Notes: generated by a model from the letters alone, not told the origin. A stretch of DNA of 16,329 bases from an uncultured Erysipelotrichaceae bacterium (GCA_902774655.1 CACYJD010000004.1:1-16329), one strand, 5' to 3'. Numbered from the stretch's first letter, positions 6,889 through 14,891 are shown. A program made the numbers and translations.

Positions 6889-7074
6889 ATGGCTAAAACT
6901 AGTATGAAGGTCAAATGTGCAAGACCTAAAAAATTCAAAGTTCGTGAATATACTCGTTGTGAACGCTGCGGTCGTCCTCACTCCGTATATTCAAAATTCA
7001 AATTATGCCGTGTCTGTTTAAGAGAATTAGCCTACAAAGGTGAAATTCCAGGCATGAAGAAATCAAGTTGGTAA
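6889..7074 (+). CDS. rpsZ: 30S ribosomal protein S14, short zinc-binding type
   Basis: S14 completes the head of the small subunit near S3 and S10. This is the 61-residue zinc-containing form typical of Gram-positive bacteria rather than the ~100-residue zinc-free form. Four cysteines form the zinc site: C24, C27, C40 and C43 (CERC, then CRVC). The C-terminal RELAYKGEIPGMKKSSW is standard. AGGAGG lies 7 nt before the ATG, and the stop is a tandem TAATAA. Confidence 0.97.
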   Translation: MAKTSMKVKCARPKKFKVREYTRCERCGRPHSVYSKFKLCRVCLRELAYKGEIPGMKKSSW

Positions 7075-7092
7075 TAAGGAGGAAAGAAAATT

Positions 7093-7485
7093 ATGATGAC
7101 AGATCCAATAGCAGATATGCTCACCAGAATTCGCAACGCGAATGCTCTTCGTTACGCAACTGTTTCTATGCCAAGTAGCAAAATGAAAGTCCAAATCGCC
7201 AAGATTCTTCTCGACGAAGGCTTCATTAGCGACTTCAAAGTTGAAGGCGATGTTAAAAAAGAACTCACCCTCAACCTCAAATACGGTTCTAACGGTCAAA
7301 GAGTTATCTCTGGCTTAAAGAAAATCTCAAAACCTGGTCTCCGTGTTACAGTTAACTGTGACAAGCTTCCAAAAGTCTACGGTGGACTTGGTATTGCAAT
7401 CATTTCAACAAGTAAAGGAGTCGTTAGCGACAAAACCGCTCGCGCCTTAGGCGTCGGTGGTGAAGTACTCGCTTTCGTATGGTAA
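7093..7485 (+). CDS. rpsH: 30S ribosomal protein S8
   Basis: S8 binds helix 21 of 16S rRNA and in some bacteria represses the spc operon through an rRNA-like site in the mRNA around rplE. The 130-residue product has the normal length. It begins MMTDPIADMLTRIRNA, and its C-terminal domain keeps RVISGLKKISKPGLRV, GGLGIAIISTSKGV and ALGVGGEVLAFVW. Two adjacent ATG codons at 7093 and 7096 could serve; family members start with one extra residue before MTDP, so I use 7093. AAGGAGG lies about 10 nt upstream. Confidence 0.96.
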   Translation: MMTDPIADMLTRIRNANALRYATVSMPSSKMKVQIAKILLDEGFISDFKVEGDVKKELTLNLKYGSNGQRVISGLKKISKPGLRVTVNCDKLPKVYGGLGIAIISTSKGVVSDKTARALGVGGEVLAFVW

Positions 7486-7491
7486 TTAACT

Positions 7492-8031
7492 ATGTCTAGA
7501 ATTGGTTTAAAAGTTATTCACGTTCCAGCAGGTGTTACCGTTACTGAAAGTGACAAAGTCCTTTCTGTTAAAGGCCCTAAAGGCGAACTCAGTGTTCAAG
7601 TTCCTGAACACATCACAGTCAAAATCGAAGGAACAGATATTCACTGTTCTAGAGATAATGAACTCAAACACACCAAACAACTTCATGGTACCACACGCGC
7701 TAATTTAGCAAATGCCATCGAAGGTGTCAGCAATGGTTACAAGAAAGAACTCGTAATCGTTGGTATCGGTTATCGTGCTAACATGAAGGGCGAAAACATC
7801 GTCATGCACGTTGGTTATTCTCACGAAATCGAAATTAAACCTGTTGCAGGTAGTAAAATCAGCTGCCCAAGTGCTACAGAAATTACCGTCGAAGGTATTT
7901 CTAAACAAGCCGTTGGACAAACCGCTGCCTTAATCCGCGCTACAAGAGAACCAGAACCATACAATGGTAAAGGTGTCATGTATAAGGGTGAACACATCAT
8001 CCGCAAAGAAGGCAAACGTGCTGGTAAATAA
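7492..8031 (+). CDS. rplF: 50S ribosomal protein L6
   Basis: L6 sits beside the sarcin-ricin loop and L7/L12 stalk base. The 179-residue product is of normal length: MSRIGLKVIHVPAGVTV at the start, two tandem alpha/beta domains, the LHGTTRANLANAIEGVSNGY block, and the C-terminal IRATREPEPYNGKGVMYKGE. The start at 7492 is fixed by family conservation, yet it has no Shine-Dalgarno sequence: the 6 nt after the rpsH stop read TTAACT, and the end of rpsH has no purine run. Ribosomes probably reinitiate after translating S8 (inference). Confidence 0.96.
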   Translation: MSRIGLKVIHVPAGVTVTESDKVLSVKGPKGELSVQVPEHITVKIEGTDIHCSRDNELKHTKQLHGTTRANLANAIEGVSNGYKKELVIVGIGYRANMKGENIVMHVGYSHEIEIKPVAGSKISCPSATEITVEGISKQAVGQTAALIRATREPEPYNGKGVMYKGEHIIRKEGKRAGK

Positions 8032-8050
8032 TTAGGAGGTAAGCTAAGTT

Positions 8051-8407
8051 ATGATTAATAAAGAATCAAGAAATGCTGTCCGCGAACGTAAACACGCTCG
8101 TGTAAGAGCTAAAATTCATGGCACTGCTAGTTGCCCACGCTTAGTGGTCTTCCGTAGCAACAAAAACATTGAAGCTCAAGTCATCGATGATGATAAGAGA
8201 GTCACTCTCGCTTATGCTTCTAGCGTTTCCCTCAAACTTGAAAACGGTAGCAACGTTGCTGCTGCAGAAAAAGTTGGTGAAGCAATCGCTAATGAATGCA
8301 AAGCTAAAAAGATTAAAAAGGTCGTCTTCGATCGTGGTGGATATATCTACCATGGCCGTGTTGCCGCTTTAGCAGATGCAGCACGTAAAGGCGGACTAGA
8401 ATTCTAA
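8051..8407 (+). CDS. rplR: 50S ribosomal protein L18
   Basis: L18 binds 5S rRNA together with L5 and helps attach it to the large subunit. The 118-residue product is of normal length: RERKHARVRAKIHGTASCPR in the basic N-terminal part, PRLVVFRSNKNIEAQVIDDD, then the VVFDRGGYIYHGRVAALADAAR signature and a GLEF C-terminus. AGGAGG lies 12 nt before the ATG. Confidence 0.97.
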   Translation: MINKESRNAVRERKHARVRAKIHGTASCPRLVVFRSNKNIEAQVIDDDKRVTLAYASSVSLKLENGSNVAAAEKVGEAIANECKAKKIKKVVFDRGGYIYHGRVAALADAARKGGLEF

Positions 8408-8417
8408 GGAGAAGGTT

Positions 8418-9059
8418 ATGGTTGAAGAAAAAGAAGTAAAAGCAGTCGAAGCTAGTGAAGCTCCTGCAAAAGAACAAGAATCTGCTCCTAGAAGCGAAAA
8501 AAGAGATCCACGTGCTCGCGGTCCTAGAAAAGATGGCGAAAAACGTGGTGATCGTAAAGGACCACGCCGTCCACGCGAAGAAGTCAAAGAATACGAAGAA
8601 ACAGTCGTTGACATCAACCGTATTTCTAAAACCGTTAAAGGTGGTAGAAGAGCTCGTTTCTCCGCATTAATCGTTATCGGTAATAGAAAAGGTAAATTTG
8701 GTTACGGCACTGGTAAGGCTGCTGAAGTCCCAGATGCAATCAAAAAAGCCCTTGAAGCTGCTAAACGTAATACATACCAAATTCACATTGTTAAAGGTGG
8801 AACAATTCCTCATGAAATCATTGGTGAATATGGTGCATGTAAAGTCTTCTTAAAACCAGCTCCTGAAGGTACAGGAATCGTCGCTGGTGGTCCAGTTCGT
8901 GCTATCCTTGAACTCGCAGGTATCCGTAACGTTACCTCCAAAGTCTATGGTAGCCGTGCTCCAATCAACATCATCCGTGCAACACAAAACGGATTAAGTA
9001 ACTTAAAGTCCTATGCTCAAGTTCAAGCTTTAAGAGCAAAGGCAACCGAAGAAAAGTAA
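8418..9059 (+). CDS. rpsE: 30S ribosomal protein S5 with charged N-terminal tail
   Basis: S5 lies at the back of the small subunit by the mRNA entry site and contributes to decoding accuracy. The product has 213 residues compared with about 166 usually. The extra ~49 N-terminal residues are Glu/Ala-rich at first and then Arg/Asp/Gly/Pro-rich (SEKRDPRARGPRKDGEKRGD), unlike the Lys/Ala/Pro tails of L22 and L5. The core is normal: VVDINRISKTVKGGRRARFS, GYGTGKAAEVPDAIKKA, TIPHEIIGEYGACKV and EGTGIVAGGPVRAILELAGI. AAGGAG precedes the ATG. rplO follows after 17 nt, with no rpmD in between. Confidence 0.96.
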   Translation: MVEEKEVKAVEASEAPAKEQESAPRSEKRDPRARGPRKDGEKRGDRKGPRRPREEVKEYEETVVDINRISKTVKGGRRARFSALIVIGNRKGKFGYGTGKAAEVPDAIKKALEAAKRNTYQIHIVKGGTIPHEIIGEYGACKVFLKPAPEGTGIVAGGPVRAILELAGIRNVTSKVYGSRAPINIIRATQNGLSNLKSYAQVQALRAKATEEK

Positions 9060-9076
9060 TGGAGGTAATCTAACTT

Positions 9077-9517
9077 ATGAAACTTAATGAAATTCGTAAC
9101 GTAGAAGGCTCAGTTACTTCTAAATACCGCAAAGGTAGAGGCCTTGGTAGTGGTAACGGTAAGAATGCCGGTACCGGTAACAAAGGTCAAAACTCCCGTA
9201 GTGGTGGCGGTGTCCGTCTCGGATTCGAAGGTGGACAAAACCCATTATTCAGACGTCTTCCAAAATTCGGCTTCAAAAACGGTGGCCGTAAGGAATATGC
9301 AATTGTTAACATCTCAAGTCTTAATGTCTTTGAAGATGGAACAAAAGTCACATCTGCATTATTAATCGAAAAAGGACTTGTCAAACGCGAACTCGATGGT
9401 GTTAAAATTTTAGGTAATGGTGAATTAACCAAAAAATTAACTGTCGTCGCTAACAAGTTCTCCAAGAGTGCTGAAAAAGCAATCGTCGACGCAGGTGGTG
9501 TAGTAGAGGTTTGCTAA
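9077..9517 (+). CDS. rplO: 50S ribosomal protein L15
   Basis: L15 is a late-assembly large-subunit protein with an extended Gly/Arg-rich N-terminus. The 146-residue product is typical. It has the Gly/Lys-rich stretch RKGRGLGSGNGKNAGTGNKG, the GGVRLGFEGGQNPLFRRLPK signature (about residues 45-64) and a compact C-terminal domain (VVANKFSKSAEKAIVDAGG). It ends in cysteine. TGGAGG lies before the ATG. It directly follows rpsE, where Bacillota normally have rpmD. Confidence 0.97.
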   Translation: MKLNEIRNVEGSVTSKYRKGRGLGSGNGKNAGTGNKGQNSRSGGGVRLGFEGGQNPLFRRLPKFGFKNGGRKEYAIVNISSLNVFEDGTKVTSALLIEKGLVKRELDGVKILGNGELTKKLTVVANKFSKSAEKAIVDAGGVVEVC

Positions 9518-9519
9518 TT

Positions 9520-10875
9520 ATGAAAAAAATCGCCTCAATCTTTAAAAACAAAGAAATCGTCAATCGTATTTTCTTTACGATTATGATCTTATTTGTAATT
9601 CGTATTGGTGCGGCGATTACTGTTCCTGGCGTCACACCAAGTTCAAATTTATCTGACGCCATAAACAACGCAAATGCAGTGGGACTTATGAACCTACTTG
9701 GCGGTGGAGCACTTCAAAACTTCTCCATCTTCGCCTTAGGTGTGTCCCCCTACATTACTGCCCAAATTATCATTCAATTATTACAAAAAGATGTCTTACC
9801 AGCTTTAACTGAATTATCTAAACAAGGTCAATACGGTCGTAAAAAGACTGAAATGGCCACTAGATACCTAACACTTATGTTAGGGGCAGTTCAAGGTTAT
9901 GGTATTATCAAGACCATGGAAAATAGTGATTATATCACTATGAACATGGAAGGTAACTTCTGGACATATGCATATGTCATTGTTGTCCTCTTAGCAGGCA
10001 CAATGTTATGTATGTGGCTTGGTGACCAAATCACCGAAAAAGGTCTTGGTAATGGTATTTCCATGATTATCTTTGCTGGTATTATCCGTAGCTTACCAAT
10101 CCAAATCTCAGGTGCATGGAACATGTGGATTGGTCAAAACTACAAAGAAATGCCTGAACTAGTTAAAGGCGCATTCCAATTTGCCCTTTATGTCCTCGCA
10201 TTCCTCCTCATTCTTGCCTTTGTTACATTTATTGAACTCGCTAAGAGAAAAATACCTGTCCAACACAGTGGTAAGAGTGGTGGTCAAACTCAAGCAATGA
10301 GTAAGGCTAGCTTCCTTCCTATTAAAGTTAATAGCGCTGGAGTTATCCCTGTAATCTTTGCAAGTAGCTTAATGATGGTTCCTAGTATCGTTGCTTCATT
10401 TATCTCTAGTGACGCTGCTGGAGCAGAATGGTTAAACATCTTTAGTTACGCTAAGATGACTAAGATGGGAGAAAACTTCTCCTTCCCATGGGGACTTATC
10501 ATCTATATTGCCTTAATTATCATGTTTAGTTTCTTCTATAGCTCAATTCAAATCGCACCTGACCAACTAGCTGAAAACTTTAGAAAGAACGGTAGTTACA
10601 TTCCAGGTATTAGACCAGGTAATGAAACTGAACGTTACGTTAGAAAGATTGTTAATAGAGTTACATGCATCGGCGCTATCGCTCTTGCATTCATCGCTGC
10701 TTTACCAGTCGTTCTCACTCTTTCTGGAATCTTCGGTGAAAATAGCACCCTAGCTATTGGCGGTACTGGATTAATTATCGCTGTTGGTGTCTCAATCGAA
10801 GTTAATAATCAAATTGATGGCTTATTAGCAGGTAAGACCTTCGACGAAGTTCAAGCCTCAGCCGGAAGGGAATAA
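9520..10875 (+). CDS. secY: Preprotein translocase channel subunit SecY
   Basis: SecY forms the protein-conducting channel of the Sec system in the cytoplasmic membrane, used by preproteins pushed by SecA and by ribosome-bound nascent membrane proteins. The 451-residue product has ten hydrophobic segments, starting at about residues 15-35. It contains the plug-region GLMNLLGGGALQNFSIFALG, GVSPYITAQIIIQLL, the KGLGNGIS loop, the LPIKVNSAGVIPVIFA segment and the GSYIPGIRPGNETERY loop with the conserved Arg used by SecA. ATG 9520 is chosen over an in-frame TTG at 9511 inside rplO, since GAGG at 9506-9509 lies 10 nt upstream and MKKI is a normal N-terminus. Confidence 0.97.
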   Translation: MKKIASIFKNKEIVNRIFFTIMILFVIRIGAAITVPGVTPSSNLSDAINNANAVGLMNLLGGGALQNFSIFALGVSPYITAQIIIQLLQKDVLPALTELSKQGQYGRKKTEMATRYLTLMLGAVQGYGIIKTMENSDYITMNMEGNFWTYAYVIVVLLAGTMLCMWLGDQITEKGLGNGISMIIFAGIIRSLPIQISGAWNMWIGQNYKEMPELVKGAFQFALYVLAFLLILAFVTFIELAKRKIPVQHSGKSGGQTQAMSKASFLPIKVNSAGVIPVIFASSLMMVPSIVASFISSDAAGAEWLNIFSYAKMTKMGENFSFPWGLIIYIALIIMFSFFYSSIQIAPDQLAENFRKNGSYIPGIRPGNETERYVRKIVNRVTCIGAIALAFIAALPVVLTLSGIFGENSTLAIGGTGLIIAVGVSIEVNNQIDGLLAGKTFDEVQASAGRE

Positions 10876-10880
10876 TCAAT

Positions 10881-11531
10881 ATGAAAAATATTATCTTAAT
10901 GGGCCCTCCTGGAGCAGGAAAAGGCACTCAAGCAAAATTATTAATTTCCAAATTCAATCTACCACATATTTCCACAGGAGATATGTTTAGAGAAGCAATC
11001 AAAAACAAGACTCCTCTTGGTGTTATCGCTTCTCAATACATCAATGATGGCCATCTAGTTCCTGATGATGTCACCATTGGATTAGTTAAAGAAAGACTTT
11101 CTCAAGAAGACTGCGCTAACGGATACATCCTTGATGGATTCCCACGCACCATTCCTCAAGCAGAAGCTCTTACCGCTTTAACTAAAGAAATCGGTAGAGA
11201 AATCGACTTCGTTATCAATATCGACACTCCTAAAGAGATGCTCGTTGAGCGTATCGGTGGACGTAGAGTCTGTAAAGTTTGTGGTGCACCATTCCACATC
11301 GTTACCCGTAAACCTAAAGTTGATGGTGTCTGCGATGTTTGTGGTGGTGAACTCATTCAAAGAAAAGATGATAACGAAGAAGCACTCAACACTCGTTTAG
11401 AGATCTATACAAAAGATACTAAACCAATCCTTGATTACTATGAATCTCTTGGTTTACTCAAATCTTTTGATGGCACTATCGGTGCTGAGAATCTATTAAA
11501 AGAAATAAGTAAGCTCTTGGAGGCCAAGTAA
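10881..11531 (+). CDS. adk: Adenylate kinase, zinc-LID type
   Basis: Adenylate kinase interconverts ATP plus AMP and two ADP in the cytosol. The 216-residue product has the normal long form. The P-loop GPPGAGKGT lies at residues 8-16, the AMP-binding STGDMFR stretch near 31-37, and DGFPRT near 85-90. The LID domain holds four cysteines (C131, C134, C151, C154) that form the structural zinc site typical of Gram-positive enzymes. NTRLEIY and the C-terminal helix follow. A modest ribosome binding site (AAGGGA) lies at the end of secY, 9 nt upstream. Confidence 0.97.
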   Translation: MKNIILMGPPGAGKGTQAKLLISKFNLPHISTGDMFREAIKNKTPLGVIASQYINDGHLVPDDVTIGLVKERLSQEDCANGYILDGFPRTIPQAEALTALTKEIGREIDFVINIDTPKEMLVERIGGRRVCKVCGAPFHIVTRKPKVDGVCDVCGGELIQRKDDNEEALNTRLEIYTKDTKPILDYYESLGLLKSFDGTIGAENLLKEISKLLEAK

Positions 11532-11533
11532 AA

Positions 11534-12298
11534 GTGATCATCATTAAATCTCCTCGCGAAGTAGAATTAATGAAAAAAGCCGGACATGTTGTCGGAGAAG
11601 TATTCAATGCTCTTGAAGGTAACATTCATCCAGGCATGAGCACTCTTGATGTGGCTAACATCGCCGAAAAAGTAATTAGAGATGCTGGAGCTTATCCAAC
11701 ATTCCTCGGTTATGGCGGCTTTAGTGGAGCAGTCTGCGTCAGTGTTAATGATGAAGTTGTTCACGGAATCCCTTCTAGTCATAGAATCCTCCGTGAAGGC
11801 GACATTGTTAGCGTTGATGTCGGTGCGACACTTGACGGTTATATCGGTGATGCTTGTAGAACTTATTTAGTCGGTATATGTAGTGAAAAGGCTAAGAGAT
11901 TAGTTGAAGTAACTGAAGCAAGTTTCTGGGAGGGCGTTAGTCACGTCCGACCAGGGGCCAGGCTTGGCGATGTATCTCACGCGATTCAAGTTTATTGCGA
12001 ATCTCGTGGATATTCGATCATTAGAGACTATACCGGTCATGGTGTCGGATCTCACCTCCACGAAGATCCATATATTCCTAACTATGGTCAAGCCGGAACA
12101 GGACCAGTACTTAAGGAAGGAATGTGTCTCGCTATCGAACCCATGGTAGCGGAAGGACACTTTGCAGTCAGAGTCAATAAAGACGGTTGGACTGCAAGAA
12201 TGAAAGATGGCAAACTCAGTTGCCACTACGAAAACTCAATTGTTGTAACTAAGGATGGATATGAAGTCCTTACTATGGCACCTAAGGAGGATAAATAA
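11534..12298 (+). CDS. map: Methionine aminopeptidase, type I
   Basis: This metallopeptidase removes the initiator methionine from new proteins. The 254-residue product is of type-I length. Predicted metal ligands are D95, D106, H169, E202 and E233, found in the blocks VSVDVGATLDGYIGDACRTY, TGHGVG, IEPMV and CHYENSIVVT; H77 in VVHGIP is the conserved substrate-site histidine. The start is GTG at 11534, the only non-ATG start in the cluster: GGAGG lies 10 nt upstream and the family N-terminus IxIKSPREVELMKKAG requires it. The stop shares one base with the infA start, so the KOW-protein gene that lies here in B. subtilis (ybzG) is absent. Confidence 0.96.
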   Translation: MIIIKSPREVELMKKAGHVVGEVFNALEGNIHPGMSTLDVANIAEKVIRDAGAYPTFLGYGGFSGAVCVSVNDEVVHGIPSSHRILREGDIVSVDVGATLDGYIGDACRTYLVGICSEKAKRLVEVTEASFWEGVSHVRPGARLGDVSHAIQVYCESRGYSIIRDYTGHGVGSHLHEDPYIPNYGQAGTGPVLKEGMCLAIEPMVAEGHFAVRVNKDGWTARMKDGKLSCHYENSIVVTKDGYEVLTMAPKEDK

Positions 12299-12519
12299 TG
12301 GCAAAAGATGGCGTCATCGAGGTGGAAGCGACAGTCGTAGAGACTCTTCCAAACGCAATGTTTAGAGTCAAATTAGCTAACGACCACATAATTCTCGCCC
12401 ACGTTTCTGGTAAAATCCGTATGCATTACATTCGCATCTTACCAGGCGATAGAGTTATGGTCGAAATGTCACCTTATGATTTAACACGTGGGCGTATCAC
12501 ATTTAGATACAAAAATTAA
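12298..12519 (+). CDS. infA: Translation initiation factor IF-1
   Basis: IF-1 is a single OB-fold protein that occupies the ribosomal A site during initiation. The 73-residue product has the usual length and is close to consensus: MAKDGVIEVEATVVETLPNA, AHVSGKIRMHYIRILPGDRV and SPYDLTRGRITFRYK. AAGGAGG at 12284-12290, inside map, lies 7 nt before the ATG, which overlaps the map stop by one base. Confidence 0.98.
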   Translation: MAKDGVIEVEATVVETLPNAMFRVKLANDHIILAHVSGKIRMHYIRILPGDRVMVEMSPYDLTRGRITFRYKN

Positions 12520-12546
12520 TTTCGACAAAAGTAGGAGGAAATTATT

Positions 12547-12660
12547 ATGAAAGTACGTCCCTCAGTCAAACCTATGTGCGATAAGTGTAGAGTTATCAAA
12601 AGACATGGTAAACTCATGGTTATTTGTGAAAACCCTAAACACAAACAACGCCAAGGTTAA
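12547..12660 (+). CDS. rpmJ: 50S ribosomal protein L36, zinc-binding type
   Basis: L36 is the smallest large-subunit protein and stabilises 23S rRNA near the stalk base. Direct translation gives 37 residues beginning MKVRPSVKPMCDKC and ending NPKHKQRQG. The zinc site is complete: C11, C14, C27 and H32. AGGAGG lies 8 nt before the ATG. The gene is below the size many ORF callers report and could be missed. Confidence 0.97.
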   Translation: MKVRPSVKPMCDKCRVIKRHGKLMVICENPKHKQRQG

Positions 12661-12681
12661 TTATTAGGAGGAATCTCGATT

Positions 12682-13059
12682 ATGGCACGTATTGTTGGTG
12701 TAGATATACCAAATGAAAAACGTGTAGTTGTCTCCCTTACCTATATTTATGGTATTGGACCTACAACTGCTAAAAAGATCTGTAAAGAAGCAAAAGTTGA
12801 TGAAGATATTCGTGTTAAAAACTTAAGCGAAGAACAACTTAACGCTATCAGAAATCAAATCGCTCATCTTAAAGTTGAAGGTGACTTACGTAGAGAAGTT
12901 GCTTTAAACATTAAAAGATTAAGTGAAATCGGATGCTATAGAGGCATTCGTCATAGAAAAGGTTTACCAGTCAACGGACAAAGAACAAGAACTAATGCCC
13001 GTACAAGAAAAGGTAAACGTAAAACAATTGCCAATAAGAAAGTGGCAAGCCAAGGTTAA
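12682..13059 (+). CDS. rpsM: 30S ribosomal protein S13
   Basis: S13 lies in the head of the small subunit, contacts P-site tRNA and forms bridges with L5. The 125-residue product is typical. It begins MARIVGVDIPNEKRVVVSLT, contains the helix-two-turn-helix IYGIGPTTAKKI, and ends in the basic tail RGIRHRKGLPVNGQRTRTNA-RTRKGKRKT that reaches tRNA. AGGAGG lies 9 nt or so before the ATG. It opens the alpha-operon part (rpsM-rpsK-rpoA-rplQ); rpsD is not present here, as in Bacillota. Confidence 0.97.
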   Translation: MARIVGVDIPNEKRVVVSLTYIYGIGPTTAKKICKEAKVDEDIRVKNLSEEQLNAIRNQIAHLKVEGDLRREVALNIKRLSEIGCYRGIRHRKGLPVNGQRTRTNARTRKGKRKTIANKKVASQG

Positions 13060-13078
13060 TGAAAGGAGCTAGTAGATA

Positions 13079-13468
13079 ATGGCAACCAAAACAACCGCTC
13101 GTAAGAAAAAAATTAAAAGAGCATATACTAAAGGTACTGCACATATTCACAGCACCTTCAATAACACAATTGTTACCATCAGTGATGAACAAGGTAACGT
13201 TATCGCATGGTCTAGCGCTGGCGCATTAGGCTTCAAAGGTGCAAAGAAATCCACACCATTTGCTGCCCAATTAGCTGGTGAAGCTGCTGCAAAAGTAGCA
13301 GTTGATCAAGGACTCAAACAAGTTGACGTTGATGTCAAGGGTCCAGGTCCAGGTAGAGAAGGCGCAATCAGAGCACTCGGTGCAGCTGGTTTACAAGTAT
13401 TATCAATTACTGATAGCACACCAGTTCCACATAACGGATGCCGTCCACCAAAAAGACCACGTGGATAA
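13079..13468 (+). CDS. rpsK: 30S ribosomal protein S11
   Basis: S11 forms part of the platform next to the mRNA exit region. The 129-residue product is normal. Recognisable blocks are GTAHIHSTFNNTIVTISD, WSSAGALGFKGAKKSTPFAA, KGPGPGREGAIRALGAAGL and the SITDSTPVPHNGCRPPKRPR end. The last residues (RPRG) differ slightly from the common RRRV. AAAGGAG lies about 10 nt before the ATG. Confidence 0.97.
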   Translation: MATKTTARKKKIKRAYTKGTAHIHSTFNNTIVTISDEQGNVIAWSSAGALGFKGAKKSTPFAAQLAGEAAAKVAVDQGLKQVDVDVKGPGPGREGAIRALGAAGLQVLSITDSTPVPHNGCRPPKRPRG

Positions 13469-13487
13469 TTAAGGAGGATGCAATAAT

Positions 13488-14480
13488 ATGGCTAATCTTG
13501 CAAAACCATTCCAACGCACATCATTCACAGTTGCAAGCGTTGATGAAAAAGAGAACTATGGTAAGTTCGTCATCGAACCACTCGAAAGAGGTTATGGCAT
13601 TACCATCGGTAACTCCCTTCGTAGAGTTCTTCTTGCCAGCCTTCCAGGCGCAAGCGTCTACGCAATCGAAGTTGAAGGTGCACGTCACGAATTTAGCGCC
13701 CTTAGCGGTGTTGAAGAAGACGTCACAGCCATCGTTTTAAATCTCAAAGACTTAGTTCTTAAGATTGATGATGACTCCAACGAAGTTAAGAAATTAACAA
13801 TTAACGCAACTGGACCATGTGTTATTAAAGCTGGCGATATCGCTTTACCAGCACTTGTATCCGTAATTAATCCAGAACTCGAAATCGCTCACCTCACAGA
13901 AGGTGGTTCACTCAACATGACCATGTATGCTAGAAATGGTAGAGGTTATGTTACAAGTGAAGCAAACAAACTTGATAGAAAAACACAACGTGAAAGAGGT
14001 GCTTCTATCGTTGGCTTAATCGCTACTGATAGTAACTACTCCCCAGTCACACGTGTTAGCTATGAAGTTGAACCTACCCGTGTTGGACACGATTCTAAGT
14101 TCGATAAATTAACACTCGAAATTTGGACAAATGGTTCAATTAAACCACAAAGCGCTTTAGCACTTGCTGCTCAAATGCTCGTGACTAACTTAACTCCATT
14201 TGTTGAACTCGAAAAGACAGTTGAAGAACTCAACATGATTAAAGAAGAAGTTCCTGTCGTTGAAAATAAACTCAACAACACACCAATTGAAGAACTCGAT
14301 TTAAGTGCCCGTTCTTATAACTGCTTAAAACGTGCAGCAATCACTACTGTTAGTGAGCTCACACAAAAGACCGAAGAAGAAATGATGAAAGTCAAAAACC
14401 TCGGTAAAAAATCACTTAGAGAAATTAAGGAAAAACTCGCAGAAAGTGGATTATCTTTCCGCGATTACCTTCCGGAATAA
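13488..14480 (+). CDS. rpoA: DNA-directed RNA polymerase alpha subunit
   Basis: Alpha dimerises to seed RNA polymerase assembly, and its C-terminal domain contacts UP elements and activators. The 330-residue product has the normal size. The N-terminal domain spans about 1-235 with FVIEPLERGYGITIGNSLRR and the dimer-interface region; a linker rich in Glu and Val lies near 240-265; the C-terminal domain follows with IEELDLSARSYNCLKRAAIT and LGKKSLREIKEKL. AAGGAGG lies 10 nt before the ATG, between rpsK and rplQ as in other Bacillota. Confidence 0.98.
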   Translation: MANLAKPFQRTSFTVASVDEKENYGKFVIEPLERGYGITIGNSLRRVLLASLPGASVYAIEVEGARHEFSALSGVEEDVTAIVLNLKDLVLKIDDDSNEVKKLTINATGPCVIKAGDIALPALVSVINPELEIAHLTEGGSLNMTMYARNGRGYVTSEANKLDRKTQRERGASIVGLIATDSNYSPVTRVSYEVEPTRVGHDSKFDKLTLEIWTNGSIKPQSALALAAQMLVTNLTPFVELEKTVEELNMIKEEVPVVENKLNNTPIEELDLSARSYNCLKRAAITTVSELTQKTEEEMMKVKNLGKKSLREIKEKLAESGLSFRDYLPE

Positions 14481-14492
14481 AGGAGAAAATAA

Positions 14493-14891
14493 ATGGCCGC
14501 ACAAGGACGTAAAAATGTTCATGGTAAAGCTGGTGTTCGCTTCAAAGCCGGTTATACAAAATCAAAACATGAAAACAAATTAAGAACTTTAGCTACCGAT
14601 TTAATTATCCATGAAAGAGTAACAGTCACTTCTGGAATGGTAAAAGAACTTAAATCCTTAACTGATCACTTAATTACACTTGCTAAACGTGGAGATCTTC
14701 ACGCAATTAGACAAGCTGCTGCAGTTGTTCGCAATGTCAAAGCTAGCGAAGACACAAGCGCTTTAGATAAATTATTTAAAGAACTTGGAAAACGCTACGA
14801 AAGCCGTAACGGTGGTTACACAAGAGCCCTCAAGGCTGGAAACCGTAAAGGTGACAATGCACAAGTCTGCATCGTTGAATTAGTTAAATAA
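14493..14891 (+). CDS. rplQ: 50S ribosomal protein L17, divergent N-terminus
   Basis: L17 lies near the peptide exit tunnel on the large subunit. The 132-residue product is slightly longer than the usual ~120. The first ~25 residues (MAAQGRKNVHGKAGVRFKAG onward) differ from the common start that carries RKLGR and HRxAMLRN; after it the protein is typical: LATDLIIHERVTVTSGMVKE, LAKRGDLHAIRQAAAVVRN, LFKELGKRYESRNGGYTR and DNAQVCIVELV. AAAGGAG lies 9 nt before the ATG. This is the last gene of the cluster and is followed by a terminator. Confidence 0.95.
   Translation: MAAQGRKNVHGKAGVRFKAGYTKSKHENKLRTLATDLIIHERVTVTSGMVKELKSLTDHLITLAKRGDLHAIRQAAAVVRNVKASEDTSALDKLFKELGKRYESRNGGYTRALKAGNRKGDNAQVCIVELVK

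Noticed and set aside
133..14891. Recoding of TGA as tryptophan (Mollicutes-type code)
   Set aside because: Conserved Trp positions are TGG and all proteins are complete without in-frame TGA. Only avoidance of TGA is supported.
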